From positions 1-64,000 of the forward strand of contig NZ_JANFAU010000011.1 in assembly GCF_026130605.1 (NCBI RefSeq): a stretch of 64,000 bases of DNA, in the 5' to 3' direction. The stretch is from Sphingomonas lycopersici (GTDB lineage: Bacteria > Pseudomonadota > Alphaproteobacteria > Sphingomonadales > Sphingomonadaceae). This document shows positions 8,136 to 16,678 of the stretch, in pieces. The first letter of the stretch is position 1, and every line of letters starts with the position of its first letter. The translations under genes and the position numbers were made by a program. The notes beneath the pieces were generated by a model, which ran no database searches, was not told where the DNA came from, and saw only the letters and a list, made by a program, of their open reading frames with translations.

Positions 8136-9679
8136 TCCGCGCCTATGTCAGCGGCGATATGGCCTCGGTCGCGCTCGGCGCGGACGAGGTGGTGGCGGCG
8201 CTCGCCGTACGCGGGGTCGAAGTAGTTCGCACCGGCAGCCGAGGGCTGTTCCGCATCGAACCGTTGGTCGAGATCGACACGCCGGAGGGCCGCATCGCTT
8301 ACGGCCCGGTCGAGGCGAACGAGATCGACGCGGTGCTCGACGGCACCCACGCCAGCCGCATCGGCCGGATCGAGGATCACCCCTTCTTCGCGCGCCAGCA
8401 GCGTTTCACCTTCGCGCGCTGCGGGGTGATCGATCCCTTGAGCCTCGACGATTATGCCGCGCACGGCGGCTGGCAGGCGCTCGACAAGGCGCGCGCGTTG
8501 ACCCCGCAAGCGGTGGTCGACGAGGTCAAGGCGAGCGGGCTGCGCGGGCGCGGCGGCGCGGGTTTCCCAACCGGGATCAAGTGGCAGACGGTGCTCGACA
8601 CTCGATCGCCCGAGAAATTCATCGTGTGCAACGCCGACGAGGGCGACAGCGGCACCTTCGCCGATCGCATGCTGATGGAGGGCGACCCCTTCTGCCTAAT
8701 CGAGGGCATGGCGATCGCCGCGCACGCGGTCGGGGCGGGACACGGGTTTATCTACATCCGCTCCGAATATCCCTTCGCGATCCGCGTGATGCAGGCGGCG
8801 ATCACGCGCGCCGCGCCGCGCATCGCACCGTTCGCACTCGAAGTGCGGGTCGGCGCGGGCGCCTATGTCTGCGGCGAGGAAACCGCCCTGCTCGATTCGA
8901 TCGAGGGCAAGCGCGGGCAGGTCCGCGCCAAGCCCCCGCTCCCCGCGATCGAGGGGCTGTTCGGCCGCCCGACGGTGATCAACAATGTGCTGAGCCTCGC
9001 CGCGGTGCCGTTCATCGTCGCCGAGGGCGCGCAAGCCTATCAGGCGGTCGGCTTCGGCCGGTCGCGCGGGACGATGCCGATCCAGCTTGCCGGCAATGTG
9101 CGCAACGGCGGGCTGTTCGAGGCCGGGTTCGGCATCACGCTGGGCGAGCTGGTCAACGATATCGGCGGCGGCACCGAGACGGGGCGGCCGGTGAAAGCGG
9201 TGCAGGTCGGCGGGCCGCTCGGCGCCTATTTCCCCCCCGCGATGTTCGACCTGCCGTTCGATTACGAGGCGTTCGCCGCGGCGGGCGGGCTGATCGGCCA
9301 TGCCGGGATCACCGTGTTCGACGACACCGTCGACATGGCGCATATGGCGCGCTTCGCGATGGAATTCTGCGCGCACGAAAGCTGCGGCAAATGCACCCCT
9401 TGCCGGATCGGCGCGGTGCGCGGCATGGAGACGATCGACCGTATCGTCGGCGGCGGTCGCCAGCCGGGCGGGCTGGAGGCGATGCCGCAGATGCGCAACG
9501 CCGCCGCGCGGCCCCGCGACCGCGCCGCGGAAATCGCGCTGCTGCGCGATCTTTGTGATACGATGAAGTTCGGATCGCTTTGTGCGCTCGGCGGGTTCAC
9601 CCCTTATCCGGTGCTGAGCGCGCTGGATCATTTTCCGCAGGATTTCGATCAGCCTGCGACGGCGCAAGCGGCGGAGTAA
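8132..9679 (+). CDS. fdsB: NAD-dependent formate dehydrogenase beta subunit FdsB
   Basis: FdsB is the NuoF-like flavoprotein that passes electrons to NAD. The 515-aa product has an N-terminal ~60-residue thioredoxin-like segment, then the FMN/NAD site GRGGAGFPTGIKW (residues ~139-151), CNADEGDSGTFADR and GAGAYVCGEETALLDSIEG. The [4Fe-4S] ligands are Cys418, Cys421 and Cys424 (ESCGKCTPCR) plus Cys484. GGAGG lies 7 bases before ATG 8132, which overlaps the fdsG stop. The start and length match FdsB and not plain NuoF. Confidence 0.94.
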   Translation: MIRAYVSGDMASVALGADEVVAALAVRGVEVVRTGSRGLFRIEPLVEIDTPEGRIAYGPVEANEIDAVLDGTHASRIGRIEDHPFFARQQRFTFARCGVIDPLSLDDYAAHGGWQALDKARALTPQAVVDEVKASGLRGRGGAGFPTGIKWQTVLDTRSPEKFIVCNADEGDSGTFADRMLMEGDPFCLIEGMAIAAHAVGAGHGFIYIRSEYPFAIRVMQAAITRAAPRIAPFALEVRVGAGAYVCGEETALLDSIEGKRGQVRAKPPLPAIEGLFGRPTVINNVLSLAAVPFIVAEGAQAYQAVGFGRSRGTMPIQLAGNVRNGGLFEAGFGITLGELVNDIGGGTETGRPVKAVQVGGPLGAYFPPAMFDLPFDYEAFAAAGGLIGHAGITVFDDTVDMAHMARFAMEFCAHESCGKCTPCRIGAVRGMETIDRIVGGGRQPGGLEAMPQMRNAAARPRDRAAEIALLRDLCDTMKFGSLCALGGFTPYPVLSALDHFPQDFDQPATAQAAE

Positions 9680-9684
9680 GCAGC

Positions 9685-12528
9685 ATGGCATGGATCAGCG
9701 AAACCGACCTCGGCACCAAGCCGGCGCCGGATAGCGCGCGCACCGTCTCGCTCAGGATCGACGGCGACACGGTGACCGTCCCCGAAGGCACCTCGATCAT
9801 GCGCGCCGCCGCGCTGCGCGGGACGAATATCCCCAAATTATGTGCGACCGATCGGCTCGACGCTTTCGGATCGTGCCGGCTGTGCCTGGTCGAGATCGAG
9901 GGCCGCGCGGGCTATCCCGCCTCATGCACCACCCCCGTCACCGAGGGGATGGTGGTGCGCACCGAAAGCGCGAAGCTCGCCAAGCTGCGCCGCGGGGTGA
10001 TGGAATTGTACATCTCCGACCACCCGCTCGATTGCCTGACCTGTTCGGCCAATGGCGATTGCGAATTGCAGGACCAGGCCGGCGCGGTCGGCTTGCGCGA
10101 CGTGCGCTACGGCTATGACGGCGCCAACCATCTTCAGGCGGCGAAGGACGAGAGCAACCCATACTTCGACTTCGACCCGGCCAAATGCATCGTCTGCTCG
10201 CGCTGCGTCCGCGCCTGCGACGAGGTGCAGGGCACATTCGCGCTGACGATCGACGGCAGCGGGTTCGGCTCGAAGGTCGTGGCGAGCGCCGACGAAGGCT
10301 TCCTGCCGTCCGAATGCGTCTCGTGCGGCGCCTGCGTCCAGGCCTGCCCGACATCGGCACTGATCGAGAAGACCGTCACCGACATCGGCACCCCCGATCG
10401 CGCGATCGTCACCACCTGCGCTTATTGCGGGGTCGGCTGCACCTTCCGCGCCGAGATGCGCGGCGAGCAGCTCGTGCGGATGGTGCCGTGGAAGGAAGGC
10501 AAGGCCAATCGCGGGCATAGCTGCGTCAAGGGCCGCTTCGCCTGGGGCTATGCCAACCACCGCGACCGTATCCTCAACCCGATGATCCGCGAGAGCGTCG
10601 ACCAGCCGTGGCGCGAGGTCTCGTGGGACGAGGCGATCGCGCATACCGCCAGCGAATTCCGCCGCATCCAGGCGAAATATGGCACGCGCAGCGTCGGCGG
10701 GATCACCTCGTCGCGCTGCACCAACGAGGAAACCTTCCTCGTCCAGAAACTGATCCGGCAGGGCTTCGGCAACAACAATGTCGATACCTGCGCGCGCGTC
10801 TGCCATTCGCCGACCGGCTATGGGCTGAGCACCACCTTCGGTACCTCGGCGGGGACGCAGGATTTCGACAGCGTCGAGCATTCCGACGTGATCATGGTGA
10901 TCGGCGCCAACCCGACCGACGGCCACCCTGTCTTCGCCAGCCGGATGAAACAGCGGCTGCGGCAGGGCGCGCGGCTGATCGTGGTCGATCCGCGGCGCAT
11001 CGATCTGGTCCACAGCCCGCATGTCGACGCGGCGCATCACCTGCCCTTGAAGCCCGGCACCAATGTCGCGGTGCTGACCGCGATGGCGCATGTCGTGGTG
11101 ACCGAGGGGCTGGCCGACGAAGCGTTCATCCGCGAACGCTGCGACTGGGACGAATATAGCGACTGGGCCGCCTTCGTTGCGCAGCCCGAGCGCTCGCCCG
11201 AGGCGACCGCGGCGCTCACCGGGGTGCCGGCGGCCGATCTGCGCGCCGCCGCGCGGCTGTTTGCCACCGGGGGCAATGGCGCAATCTATTACGGTCTCGG
11301 CGTCACCGAGCACAGCCAGGGCTCCTCGACCGTCATGGCGATCGCCAATCTGGCGATGGCGACCGGCAATATCGGCCGCGAGGGCGTCGGGGTGAATCCG
11401 CTGCGCGGGCAGAACAATGTCCAGGGTTCGTGCGACATGGGGAGCTTCCCGCACGAATATTCGGGCTATCGCCACGTCTCCGATCCGGCGACGCGCACGC
11501 TGTTCGAAACCGCCTGGGGCGTCTCGCTCGATCCCGAGCCCGGGCTGCGCATCCCCAACATGCTCGATGCGGCGACCGACGGGACGTTCAAGGCCTTGTT
11601 CATCCAGGGCGAGGATATCCTGCAATCCGATCCCAATACGCATCATGTCGCGGCCGGGCTGGCGGCGATGGAATGCGTCGTGGTGCAGGATCTGTTTCTC
11701 AACGAAACCGCCAATTACGCGCATATCTTCCTGCCCGGATCGACCTTCCTCGAAAAGGACGGCACCTTCACCAATGCCGAGCGCCGCATCCAGCTCGTCC
11801 GCAAGGTGATGGACCCGCTCAACGGCTATGCCGACTGGGAGATCGTCCAACTCGTCGCGCAGGCGTTGGGGCTCGACTGGCAATATACCCACCCGTCCGA
11901 GATCATGGACGAGATCGCCGCGCTGACCCCGACCTTCGCCAAGGTCAGCTATCTGGCACTCGAAGAGCATGGCTCGCTGCAATGGCCGGCGACCGATGCC
12001 GCGCCGCTCGGCACCCCGACGATGCATGTCGACGGGTTCGTGCGCGGCAAGGGGAAGTTCGTCGTCGCCGATTATGTCCCGACCGACGAGCGCACCGGGC
12101 CGCGCTTCCCGCTGCTGCTCACCACCGGGCGCATCCTCAGCCAATACAATGTCGGCGCGCAGACGCGGCGCACCGAGAATGTCGCCTGGCACGCCGAGGA
12201 CCGGCTGGAGATTCACCCGCACGACGCCGAGAATCGCGGCCTGCGCGACGGCGATTGGGTGAGCCTCAGAAGCCGCGCCGGGGAGACGACGCTGCGCGCG
12301 CTGATCACCGATCGCGTCGCGCCGGGAGTGGTCTATACCACCTTCCATCACCCCGACACGCAGGCCAATGTGATCACGACCGATTATTCGGATTGGGCGA
12401 CCAATTGCCCCGAATATAAAGTGACGGCGGTGGAGGTTTCGCCCTCCAATGGGCCGAGCGAGTGGCAGCGCGCTTATGCCGATCAGGCGGCGCGCGCGCG
12501 GCGGATCGAAACCGAGGCCGCCGAATGA
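9685..12528 (+). CDS. fdsA: NAD-dependent formate dehydrogenase catalytic alpha subunit FdsA
   Basis: FdsA oxidises formate to CO2 at a bis-MGD molybdenum centre. The 947-aa product has an N-terminal NuoG-like [2Fe-2S] domain (CATDRLDAFGSCRLCLVEIEG), a His-ligated cluster region (DHPLDCLTCSANGDCELQ), two 4Fe-4S motifs (CIVCSRCVRAC and CVSCGACVQAC) and then the MoCo dehydrogenase domain (CAYCGVGC). In NVDTCARVCHSPTGYGL, Cys373 occupies the place of the Sec residue of E. coli FdhF, so this is a Cys-type enzyme. GGAG at 9673-9676 supports ATG 9685. The stop overlaps the fdsD ATG. Confidence 0.95.
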   Translation: MAWISETDLGTKPAPDSARTVSLRIDGDTVTVPEGTSIMRAAALRGTNIPKLCATDRLDAFGSCRLCLVEIEGRAGYPASCTTPVTEGMVVRTESAKLAKLRRGVMELYISDHPLDCLTCSANGDCELQDQAGAVGLRDVRYGYDGANHLQAAKDESNPYFDFDPAKCIVCSRCVRACDEVQGTFALTIDGSGFGSKVVASADEGFLPSECVSCGACVQACPTSALIEKTVTDIGTPDRAIVTTCAYCGVGCTFRAEMRGEQLVRMVPWKEGKANRGHSCVKGRFAWGYANHRDRILNPMIRESVDQPWREVSWDEAIAHTASEFRRIQAKYGTRSVGGITSSRCTNEETFLVQKLIRQGFGNNNVDTCARVCHSPTGYGLSTTFGTSAGTQDFDSVEHSDVIMVIGANPTDGHPVFASRMKQRLRQGARLIVVDPRRIDLVHSPHVDAAHHLPLKPGTNVAVLTAMAHVVVTEGLADEAFIRERCDWDEYSDWAAFVAQPERSPEATAALTGVPAADLRAAARLFATGGNGAIYYGLGVTEHSQGSSTVMAIANLAMATGNIGREGVGVNPLRGQNNVQGSCDMGSFPHEYSGYRHVSDPATRTLFETAWGVSLDPEPGLRIPNMLDAATDGTFKALFIQGEDILQSDPNTHHVAAGLAAMECVVVQDLFLNETANYAHIFLPGSTFLEKDGTFTNAERRIQLVRKVMDPLNGYADWEIVQLVAQALGLDWQYTHPSEIMDEIAALTPTFAKVSYLALEEHGSLQWPATDAAPLGTPTMHVDGFVRGKGKFVVADYVPTDERTGPRFPLLLTTGRILSQYNVGAQTRRTENVAWHAEDRLEIHPHDAENRGLRDGDWVSLRSRAGETTLRALITDRVAPGVVYTTFHHPDTQANVITTDYSDWATNCPEYKVTAVEVSPSNGPSEWQRAYADQAARARRIETEAAE

Positions 12529-12761
12529 GCGACACGATGATGTCGACCACCGATCGGCTGGTCTATATGGCCAACCAGATCGCGCGCAATTTCGCGATCG
12601 AGGGCGAGGAGGTCGCGATCGAGGCGACGCGCCGCCACATCCGGCGCTATTGGGACCCGCTGATGCGGCAACGCGTCATCGCCAGCCTTGCGGCCGATCC
12701 GGCGCAGTTCAGCGATATTGCGCGCGGCGCGGTGGAGGCGCTGCGCGACGCGGCGGGGTAA
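12525..12761 (+). CDS. fdsD: Formate dehydrogenase delta subunit FdsD
   Basis: This is a 78-aa product with the family pattern LVYMANQIARNF and HIRRYWDPLMRQRVIASL. FdsD is a small stabilising subunit of the Fds complex. Its ATG overlaps the fdsA TGA (ATGA at 12525-12528), so it is translationally coupled. In the well-known fdsGBACD clusters an fdsC (FdhD-like sulfurtransferase) gene separates A and D. Here it is absent, so the MoCo sulfuration factor must be encoded elsewhere. Confidence 0.92.
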   Translation: MSDTMMSTTDRLVYMANQIARNFAIEGEEVAIEATRRHIRRYWDPLMRQRVIASLAADPAQFSDIARGAVEALRDAAG

Positions 12762-12776
12762 GGGAACGCTCCTCTA

Positions 12777-12845
12777 CCACCCCGGCGAAGGCCGGGGTCC
12801 AGTTACGAACCACGCGATGCTGGACCCCGGCCTTCGCCGGGGTGG
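12777..12845. repeat. 26-bp perfect inverted repeat downstream of fdsD
   Basis: CCACCCCGGCGAAGGCCGGG... (12777-12802) is the reverse complement of 12820-12845. The 17-base loop and GC-rich arms suit a transcript end. The arms match the common 'ccccggcgaaggccgggg' dispersed palindrome style. Confidence 0.8.
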
Positions 12846-12936
12846 CAAGAGATTTGCGGCATTCCATCCCCGGGTCTCGCAACGCGATACAAGCTACGCT
12901 TGACCCCGCCCATGCCGCGTTGCAGCATCGCGGGTC

Positions 12937-15606
12937 ATGGCAGCCCTCCCTCCGATCACCAACAACCCTGACGTGCGCTATCTCGGCCGCGTTCTGGGCG
13001 ATGTCATCCGCGCGCTCGGCGGGGAGCGGCTGTTTACCGCGACCGAGACGATCCGCTCCGCCTCGGTCGAGCGGCATCGCGCCGGGGGGCCGCCGGTCGA
13101 TCACCACCTCGAGGCGCTGTCGCTCGACGAGACGCTCGATTTCGTCCGCGGCTTCATGTTGTTCTCGATGCTCGCCAACCTCGCCGAGGATCGCCAGGGC
13201 GTCGCCGCCGAGGAAGGCGCCGATGTCGCTGCCGCGCTCGACCGGCTGACGCGCGACGGTGTCGACAAGGCGGCGGTCGCGGCATTGCTCGAACAGGCGT
13301 TGGTCGCGCCGGTGCTCACCGCCCACCCCACCGAGGTGCGGCGCAAATCGATGATCGACCACCGCAACCGCATCGCCGCGCTGATGGCGCTACGCGACCG
13401 CGGGGTCGAGACGACCGCGGACGGCGATCAGGTCGACGAGGCGATCGTGCGCCAAGTCGCCCTGCTGTGGCAGACCCGCGTGCTGCGCCGCGAACGGCTC
13501 TATGTCGCCGACGAGGTGGAGACCGCGCTTTCCTATCTCCGCGACGTCTTCCTGCCGGTGCTCCCCGCGCTCTACCAGCGCTGGGATCGCGCGATGGGCG
13601 AGCGCGTGCCGTCGTTCCTGCGCCCCGGGAGCTGGATCGGCGGCGACCGCGACGGCAACCCTTTCGTCACCGCGCAGTCGCTCGAAACCGCGCTGGCGCG
13701 CGCCGCCGAGACCGCGATCGTCTATTATCTCGATCAGCTCCACGCGCTCGGCGCCGAGCTGTCGATCTCGCGCGAGCTCGCGCCGGTCGACGCGGCGGTG
13801 CTCGCGCTGGCCGAGGCGAGCGGCGACACCGCCGAAAGCCGCGAGGACGAGCCGTATCGCCGCGCGATCTCCGGCATTTACGCCCGGCTCGCGGCGACCC
13901 ACCGCGCAATCACCGGGCGCGACGCGCCGCGCCCCGGCGCGATCGATCGCGAACCCTATCCCGGCCCGGCCGAGCTGCGCGCCGATCTCGTCGCGCTCGC
14001 CCGTCCGCTTGCCGCGGCCGGCGGGGGCCTGCTCGCCTCGGGCGGGGCGATCGGCCGGCTGATCCGCGCGGTCGAGGTCTTCGGCTTCCACCTCGCGACG
14101 CTCGACATGCGGCAGAACAGCGCGGTCCACGAGCGCGTCGTGGCGGAGCTGCTCCAGCGCGCCGGGGTGTGCGACGATTATGCCGCGCTCGACGAGGACC
14201 AGCGCGTGATGCTGCTGCGCCACGAACTCGCCAGCCCGCGCCCGCTCGTCACCCCTTATGCCGATTATTCGGAGGAGACGCAGGGCGAGCTCGCGATCGT
14301 CCGCGCGGCGGCAGCGGCGCATGCGCGCTACGGATCGGCGTGCATCCGCCAATATATCGTGTCGATGACCAAATCGGTCTCGGACCTGCTCGAGGTCAAT
14401 CTGCTGCTCAAGGAAGCGGGGCTCTATCGCCCGGGCGCCGAGCCCGAGGCGGCGATCATGGCGGTGCCGTTGTTCGAGACGATCGAGGATCTGGAGGCGG
14501 CGCCGGCGATCATGGCCGAGTGGTTCGCGCTCCCCGAAAACCGCGCGACCATCGCCGCGCGCGGGCATCAAGAAGTGATGATCGGCTATTCGGATTCGAA
14601 CAAGGACGGGGGTTACCTCACCTCGACCTGGCAATTGTCCAAGGCCTCGACCGCGCTCAAGCCGGTGTTCGAGGCCGCGGGGGTGGGGATGCAGCTGTTC
14701 CACGGGCGCGGCGGCGCGGTGGGGCGCGGCGGCGGATCGAGCTACGCCGCGATCCTTGCCCAGCCGCCCGGCACGGTGCAGGGCCGCATCCGCATCACCG
14801 AACAGGGCGAGGTGATCGCGGGCAAATATGGCACGCGCGAAAGCGCCGCGACCAATCTGGAGGCGATGGCCTCCGCCACGCTCGTCGCCAGCCTCGAACC
14901 GCCGCAGCTCTCCAACGCCGAGAATGCGGCGTTCGGCGCGGCGATGGACGCCTTGTCCGACACCGCCTTCGCCGCCTATCGCGATCTGGTCTACGGCACC
15001 GAGGGGTTCACCACCTTCTTCCGCCAGATGACGCCAATCGCCGAAATCTCCGGGCTCAAGATCGGCAGCCGCCCCGCCAGCCGCACCAAGAGCCAGCGGA
15101 TCGAGGATCTGCGCGCGATCCCCTGGGTGTTCAGCTGGGCGCAGGCGCGGGTGATGCTGCCCGGCTGGTATGGCGTCGGCCACGCGATCGCCGATTTCGC
15201 CGACAAGCCATTGCTCGCCGAAATGGCCCAGGGCTGGCCGCTGTTCGCCGCGACGCTCGCCAATATGGAGATGGTGCTCGCCAAATCGGACATGGGGATC
15301 GCCGAGCGCTATGCCGGGCTGGTCGAGGATGAGGATCTGCGCACGCGCGTCTTCACCACGATCCGCGACGGCTGGCGGCGGACGCAGGACGGGCTGCTCG
15401 CGATCACCGGTCAGGCGCGGTTGTTGGAAAAGCACCCCGCGCTGGAGGCGTCGATCCGCTTGCGGCTGCCCTATATCGAGCCGCTCAACCTACTCCAGAT
15501 CGAGTTGATGCGGCGGCACCGTGCGGGTGAGACCGATGATCGGATCGGCCAGGGCATCCTCCTGTCGATCAACGCCATCGCCACCGCGCTGCGTAATTCG
15601 GGGTAA
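12937..15606 (+). CDS. ppc: Phosphoenolpyruvate carboxylase
   Basis: The enzyme carboxylates PEP to oxaloacetate for anaplerosis. The 889-aa product carries the catalytic-His motif VLTAHPTEVRRKSM (His130), GSWIGGDRDGNPFVT, the active-site loop LFHGRGGAVGRGGGSSY, GYSDSNKDGGYLTS, and the C-terminus ALRNSG, matching the conserved end that contacts the aspartate inhibitor site in related enzymes. Start MAALPP at 12937 follows the downstream repeat of the fds operon. The gene is monocistronic and followed by a dispersed palindrome. Confidence 0.97.
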   Translation: MAALPPITNNPDVRYLGRVLGDVIRALGGERLFTATETIRSASVERHRAGGPPVDHHLEALSLDETLDFVRGFMLFSMLANLAEDRQGVAAEEGADVAAALDRLTRDGVDKAAVAALLEQALVAPVLTAHPTEVRRKSMIDHRNRIAALMALRDRGVETTADGDQVDEAIVRQVALLWQTRVLRRERLYVADEVETALSYLRDVFLPVLPALYQRWDRAMGERVPSFLRPGSWIGGDRDGNPFVTAQSLETALARAAETAIVYYLDQLHALGAELSISRELAPVDAAVLALAEASGDTAESREDEPYRRAISGIYARLAATHRAITGRDAPRPGAIDREPYPGPAELRADLVALARPLAAAGGGLLASGGAIGRLIRAVEVFGFHLATLDMRQNSAVHERVVAELLQRAGVCDDYAALDEDQRVMLLRHELASPRPLVTPYADYSEETQGELAIVRAAAAAHARYGSACIRQYIVSMTKSVSDLLEVNLLLKEAGLYRPGAEPEAAIMAVPLFETIEDLEAAPAIMAEWFALPENRATIAARGHQEVMIGYSDSNKDGGYLTSTWQLSKASTALKPVFEAAGVGMQLFHGRGGAVGRGGGSSYAAILAQPPGTVQGRIRITEQGEVIAGKYGTRESAATNLEAMASATLVASLEPPQLSNAENAAFGAAMDALSDTAFAAYRDLVYGTEGFTTFFRQMTPIAEISGLKIGSRPASRTKSQRIEDLRAIPWVFSWAQARVMLPGWYGVGHAIADFADKPLLAEMAQGWPLFAATLANMEMVLAKSDMGIAERYAGLVEDEDLRTRVFTTIRDGWRRTQDGLLAITGQARLLEKHPALEASIRLRLPYIEPLNLLQIELMRRHRAGETDDRIGQGILLSINAIATALRNSG

Positions 15607-15624
15607 CCCGCCCCACGCACGAAA

Positions 15625-15705
15625 CCGTTCGGGCTGAGCTTGTCGAAGCCCTGCACTTTCTTCCGATGAAGAAGGGCAGCCCTTCGACAAGCTCAGGGCG
15701 AACGG
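15625..15705. repeat. Dispersed ~80-bp palindrome, copy 1
   Basis: Outer arms CCGTTCGGGCTGAGCTTGTC and its near reverse complement GACAAGCTCAGGGCGAACGG flank a variable CTTCTTCC-type centre. Eight copies occur in this window, this one between ppc and the thioesterase gene. Confidence 0.85.
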
Positions 15706-15725
15706 GAATGGGGTAGTCCGCCGCC

Positions 15726-16121
15726 TTATTCCCCCACGAACGGTGCCGCCACCTCGCGCGGCACGCGCATCAGGCGGCCGCTGGCGCGATCGATCAGCGC
15801 CCAGGTGGTGGTGCCTTCCACCTTCACCCGTCCGTCGGCCCCGGTGAAGCGAAAGTGCCGGTCGAAGCGCGCGCCGCGGGGGGGATGCGGCACCCAGGTC
15901 TTGCCGACCGTCTCCTCGCCCTCGGCGAGATTGCCGCGATAGTCGATCTCGTGGCGCGTCACGACCCACACATAGGCCGCCCGATGCGCCGCCGGCGCAA
16001 CCGCCTCCCAATGCGCCACCGCCAGCTCCTGCACCCAGCGCACCCACACCGCATTGTTGACGTGCCCCAGCTCGTCGATGTCGGCCGGGGTAGCGCGGAA
16101 GATGCGGGTGAAGCCGGTCAT
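15726..16121 (-). CDS. Acyl-CoA thioesterase, hot-dog (4HBT) family
   Basis: The 131-aa product carries the hot-dog thioesterase signature DIDELGHVNNAVWVRWVQEL, with Asp in the usual active-site region, and the later HEIDYRGNLAEGEE strand. It probably hydrolyses an acyl-CoA in the cytoplasm; the substrate is not evident. ATG 16121 overlaps the TGA of the DedA gene (bases 16118-16121), so translation is coupled within a three-gene operon with ptrB and dedA. Confidence 0.85.
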   Translation of the reverse strand: MTGFTRIFRATPADIDELGHVNNAVWVRWVQELAVAHWEAVAPAAHRAAYVWVVTRHEIDYRGNLAEGEETVGKTWVPHPPRGARFDRHFRFTGADGRVKVEGTTTWALIDRASGRLMRVPREVAAPFVGE

Positions 16122-16678
16122 TGCCGGCGCCAATAGCGGATGCCGAAAAACGCGCCGGTGACGAGGATCGCGCCGCCGAGAATCAGCAACAGGCTGTGCG
16201 TATCGGGCACGAGCCGTCCCATCAGCCGCTCGAAACTATGCCCGGCAAGATAGCCGATCGCCGAAAAGGCGATTCCCCAGACGATCGCCGAGACCAAATT
16301 GACCGTCACGAAAGTGCGCGTCGCGACATCGGTGGTGCCGATCGCGATCGGGCTGACCGTGCGGAAGCCGTAGATGAAGCGGAAGGCGAAGATGAATCCG
16401 ATCGGGTGGCGATGGAAAAAGTCGATCGCCTTGGCGAACGCCGGCTTCTCATAGGCGCGACGCACCACGCGGTGATCGTGGAAATGTCGCCCGACGAAGA
16501 ACCAGATCTGATCGGCGGCGAACGACCCCAGCGCCGCCGCGGCCATCGCCCCCGCCAGCGGAAACAGCCCGCGGTGCGACAGCAGCCCGCCGGCGACGAC
16601 CACCGTCTCCCCTTCCAGCCCCGCACCGAGAAACAGCGCCAGCAGGCCGTATTTGGCGACGATGGCCTCGACCGTCAC
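16118..16678 (-). CDS. DedA/SNARE-associated family inner-membrane protein
   Basis: The 186-aa protein has several hydrophobic segments and the DedA-family stretch GLEGETVVVAGGLLSHRG near the N-terminus, then FHRHPIGFIFAFRFIYGFRT with the conserved basic RF-x-Y/P-x-R region. DedA proteins are linked to lipid flipping and proton-motive-force maintenance. GTG 16678 is chosen because it overlaps the ptrB TGA as GTGA; an ATG at 16705 would overlap ptrB by 31 bases. The stop overlaps the thioesterase start. Confidence 0.88.
   Translation of the reverse strand: MTVEAIVAKYGLLALFLGAGLEGETVVVAGGLLSHRGLFPLAGAMAAAALGSFAADQIWFFVGRHFHDHRVVRRAYEKPAFAKAIDFFHRHPIGFIFAFRFIYGFRTVSPIAIGTTDVATRTFVTVNLVSAIVWGIAFSAIGYLAGHSFERLMGRLVPDTHSLLLILGGAILVTGAFFGIRYWRRQ

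Noticed and set aside
9922..12351. An 809-codon open frame on the minus strand inside fdsA
   Set aside because: It is the mirror of a conserved, high-GC gene; its Arg/His/Asp-rich translation has no domain structure.
15625..15705. Short coding frames reading FALSLSKG or similar
   Set aside because: They come from the dispersed palindrome and recur wherever it does; not real genes.
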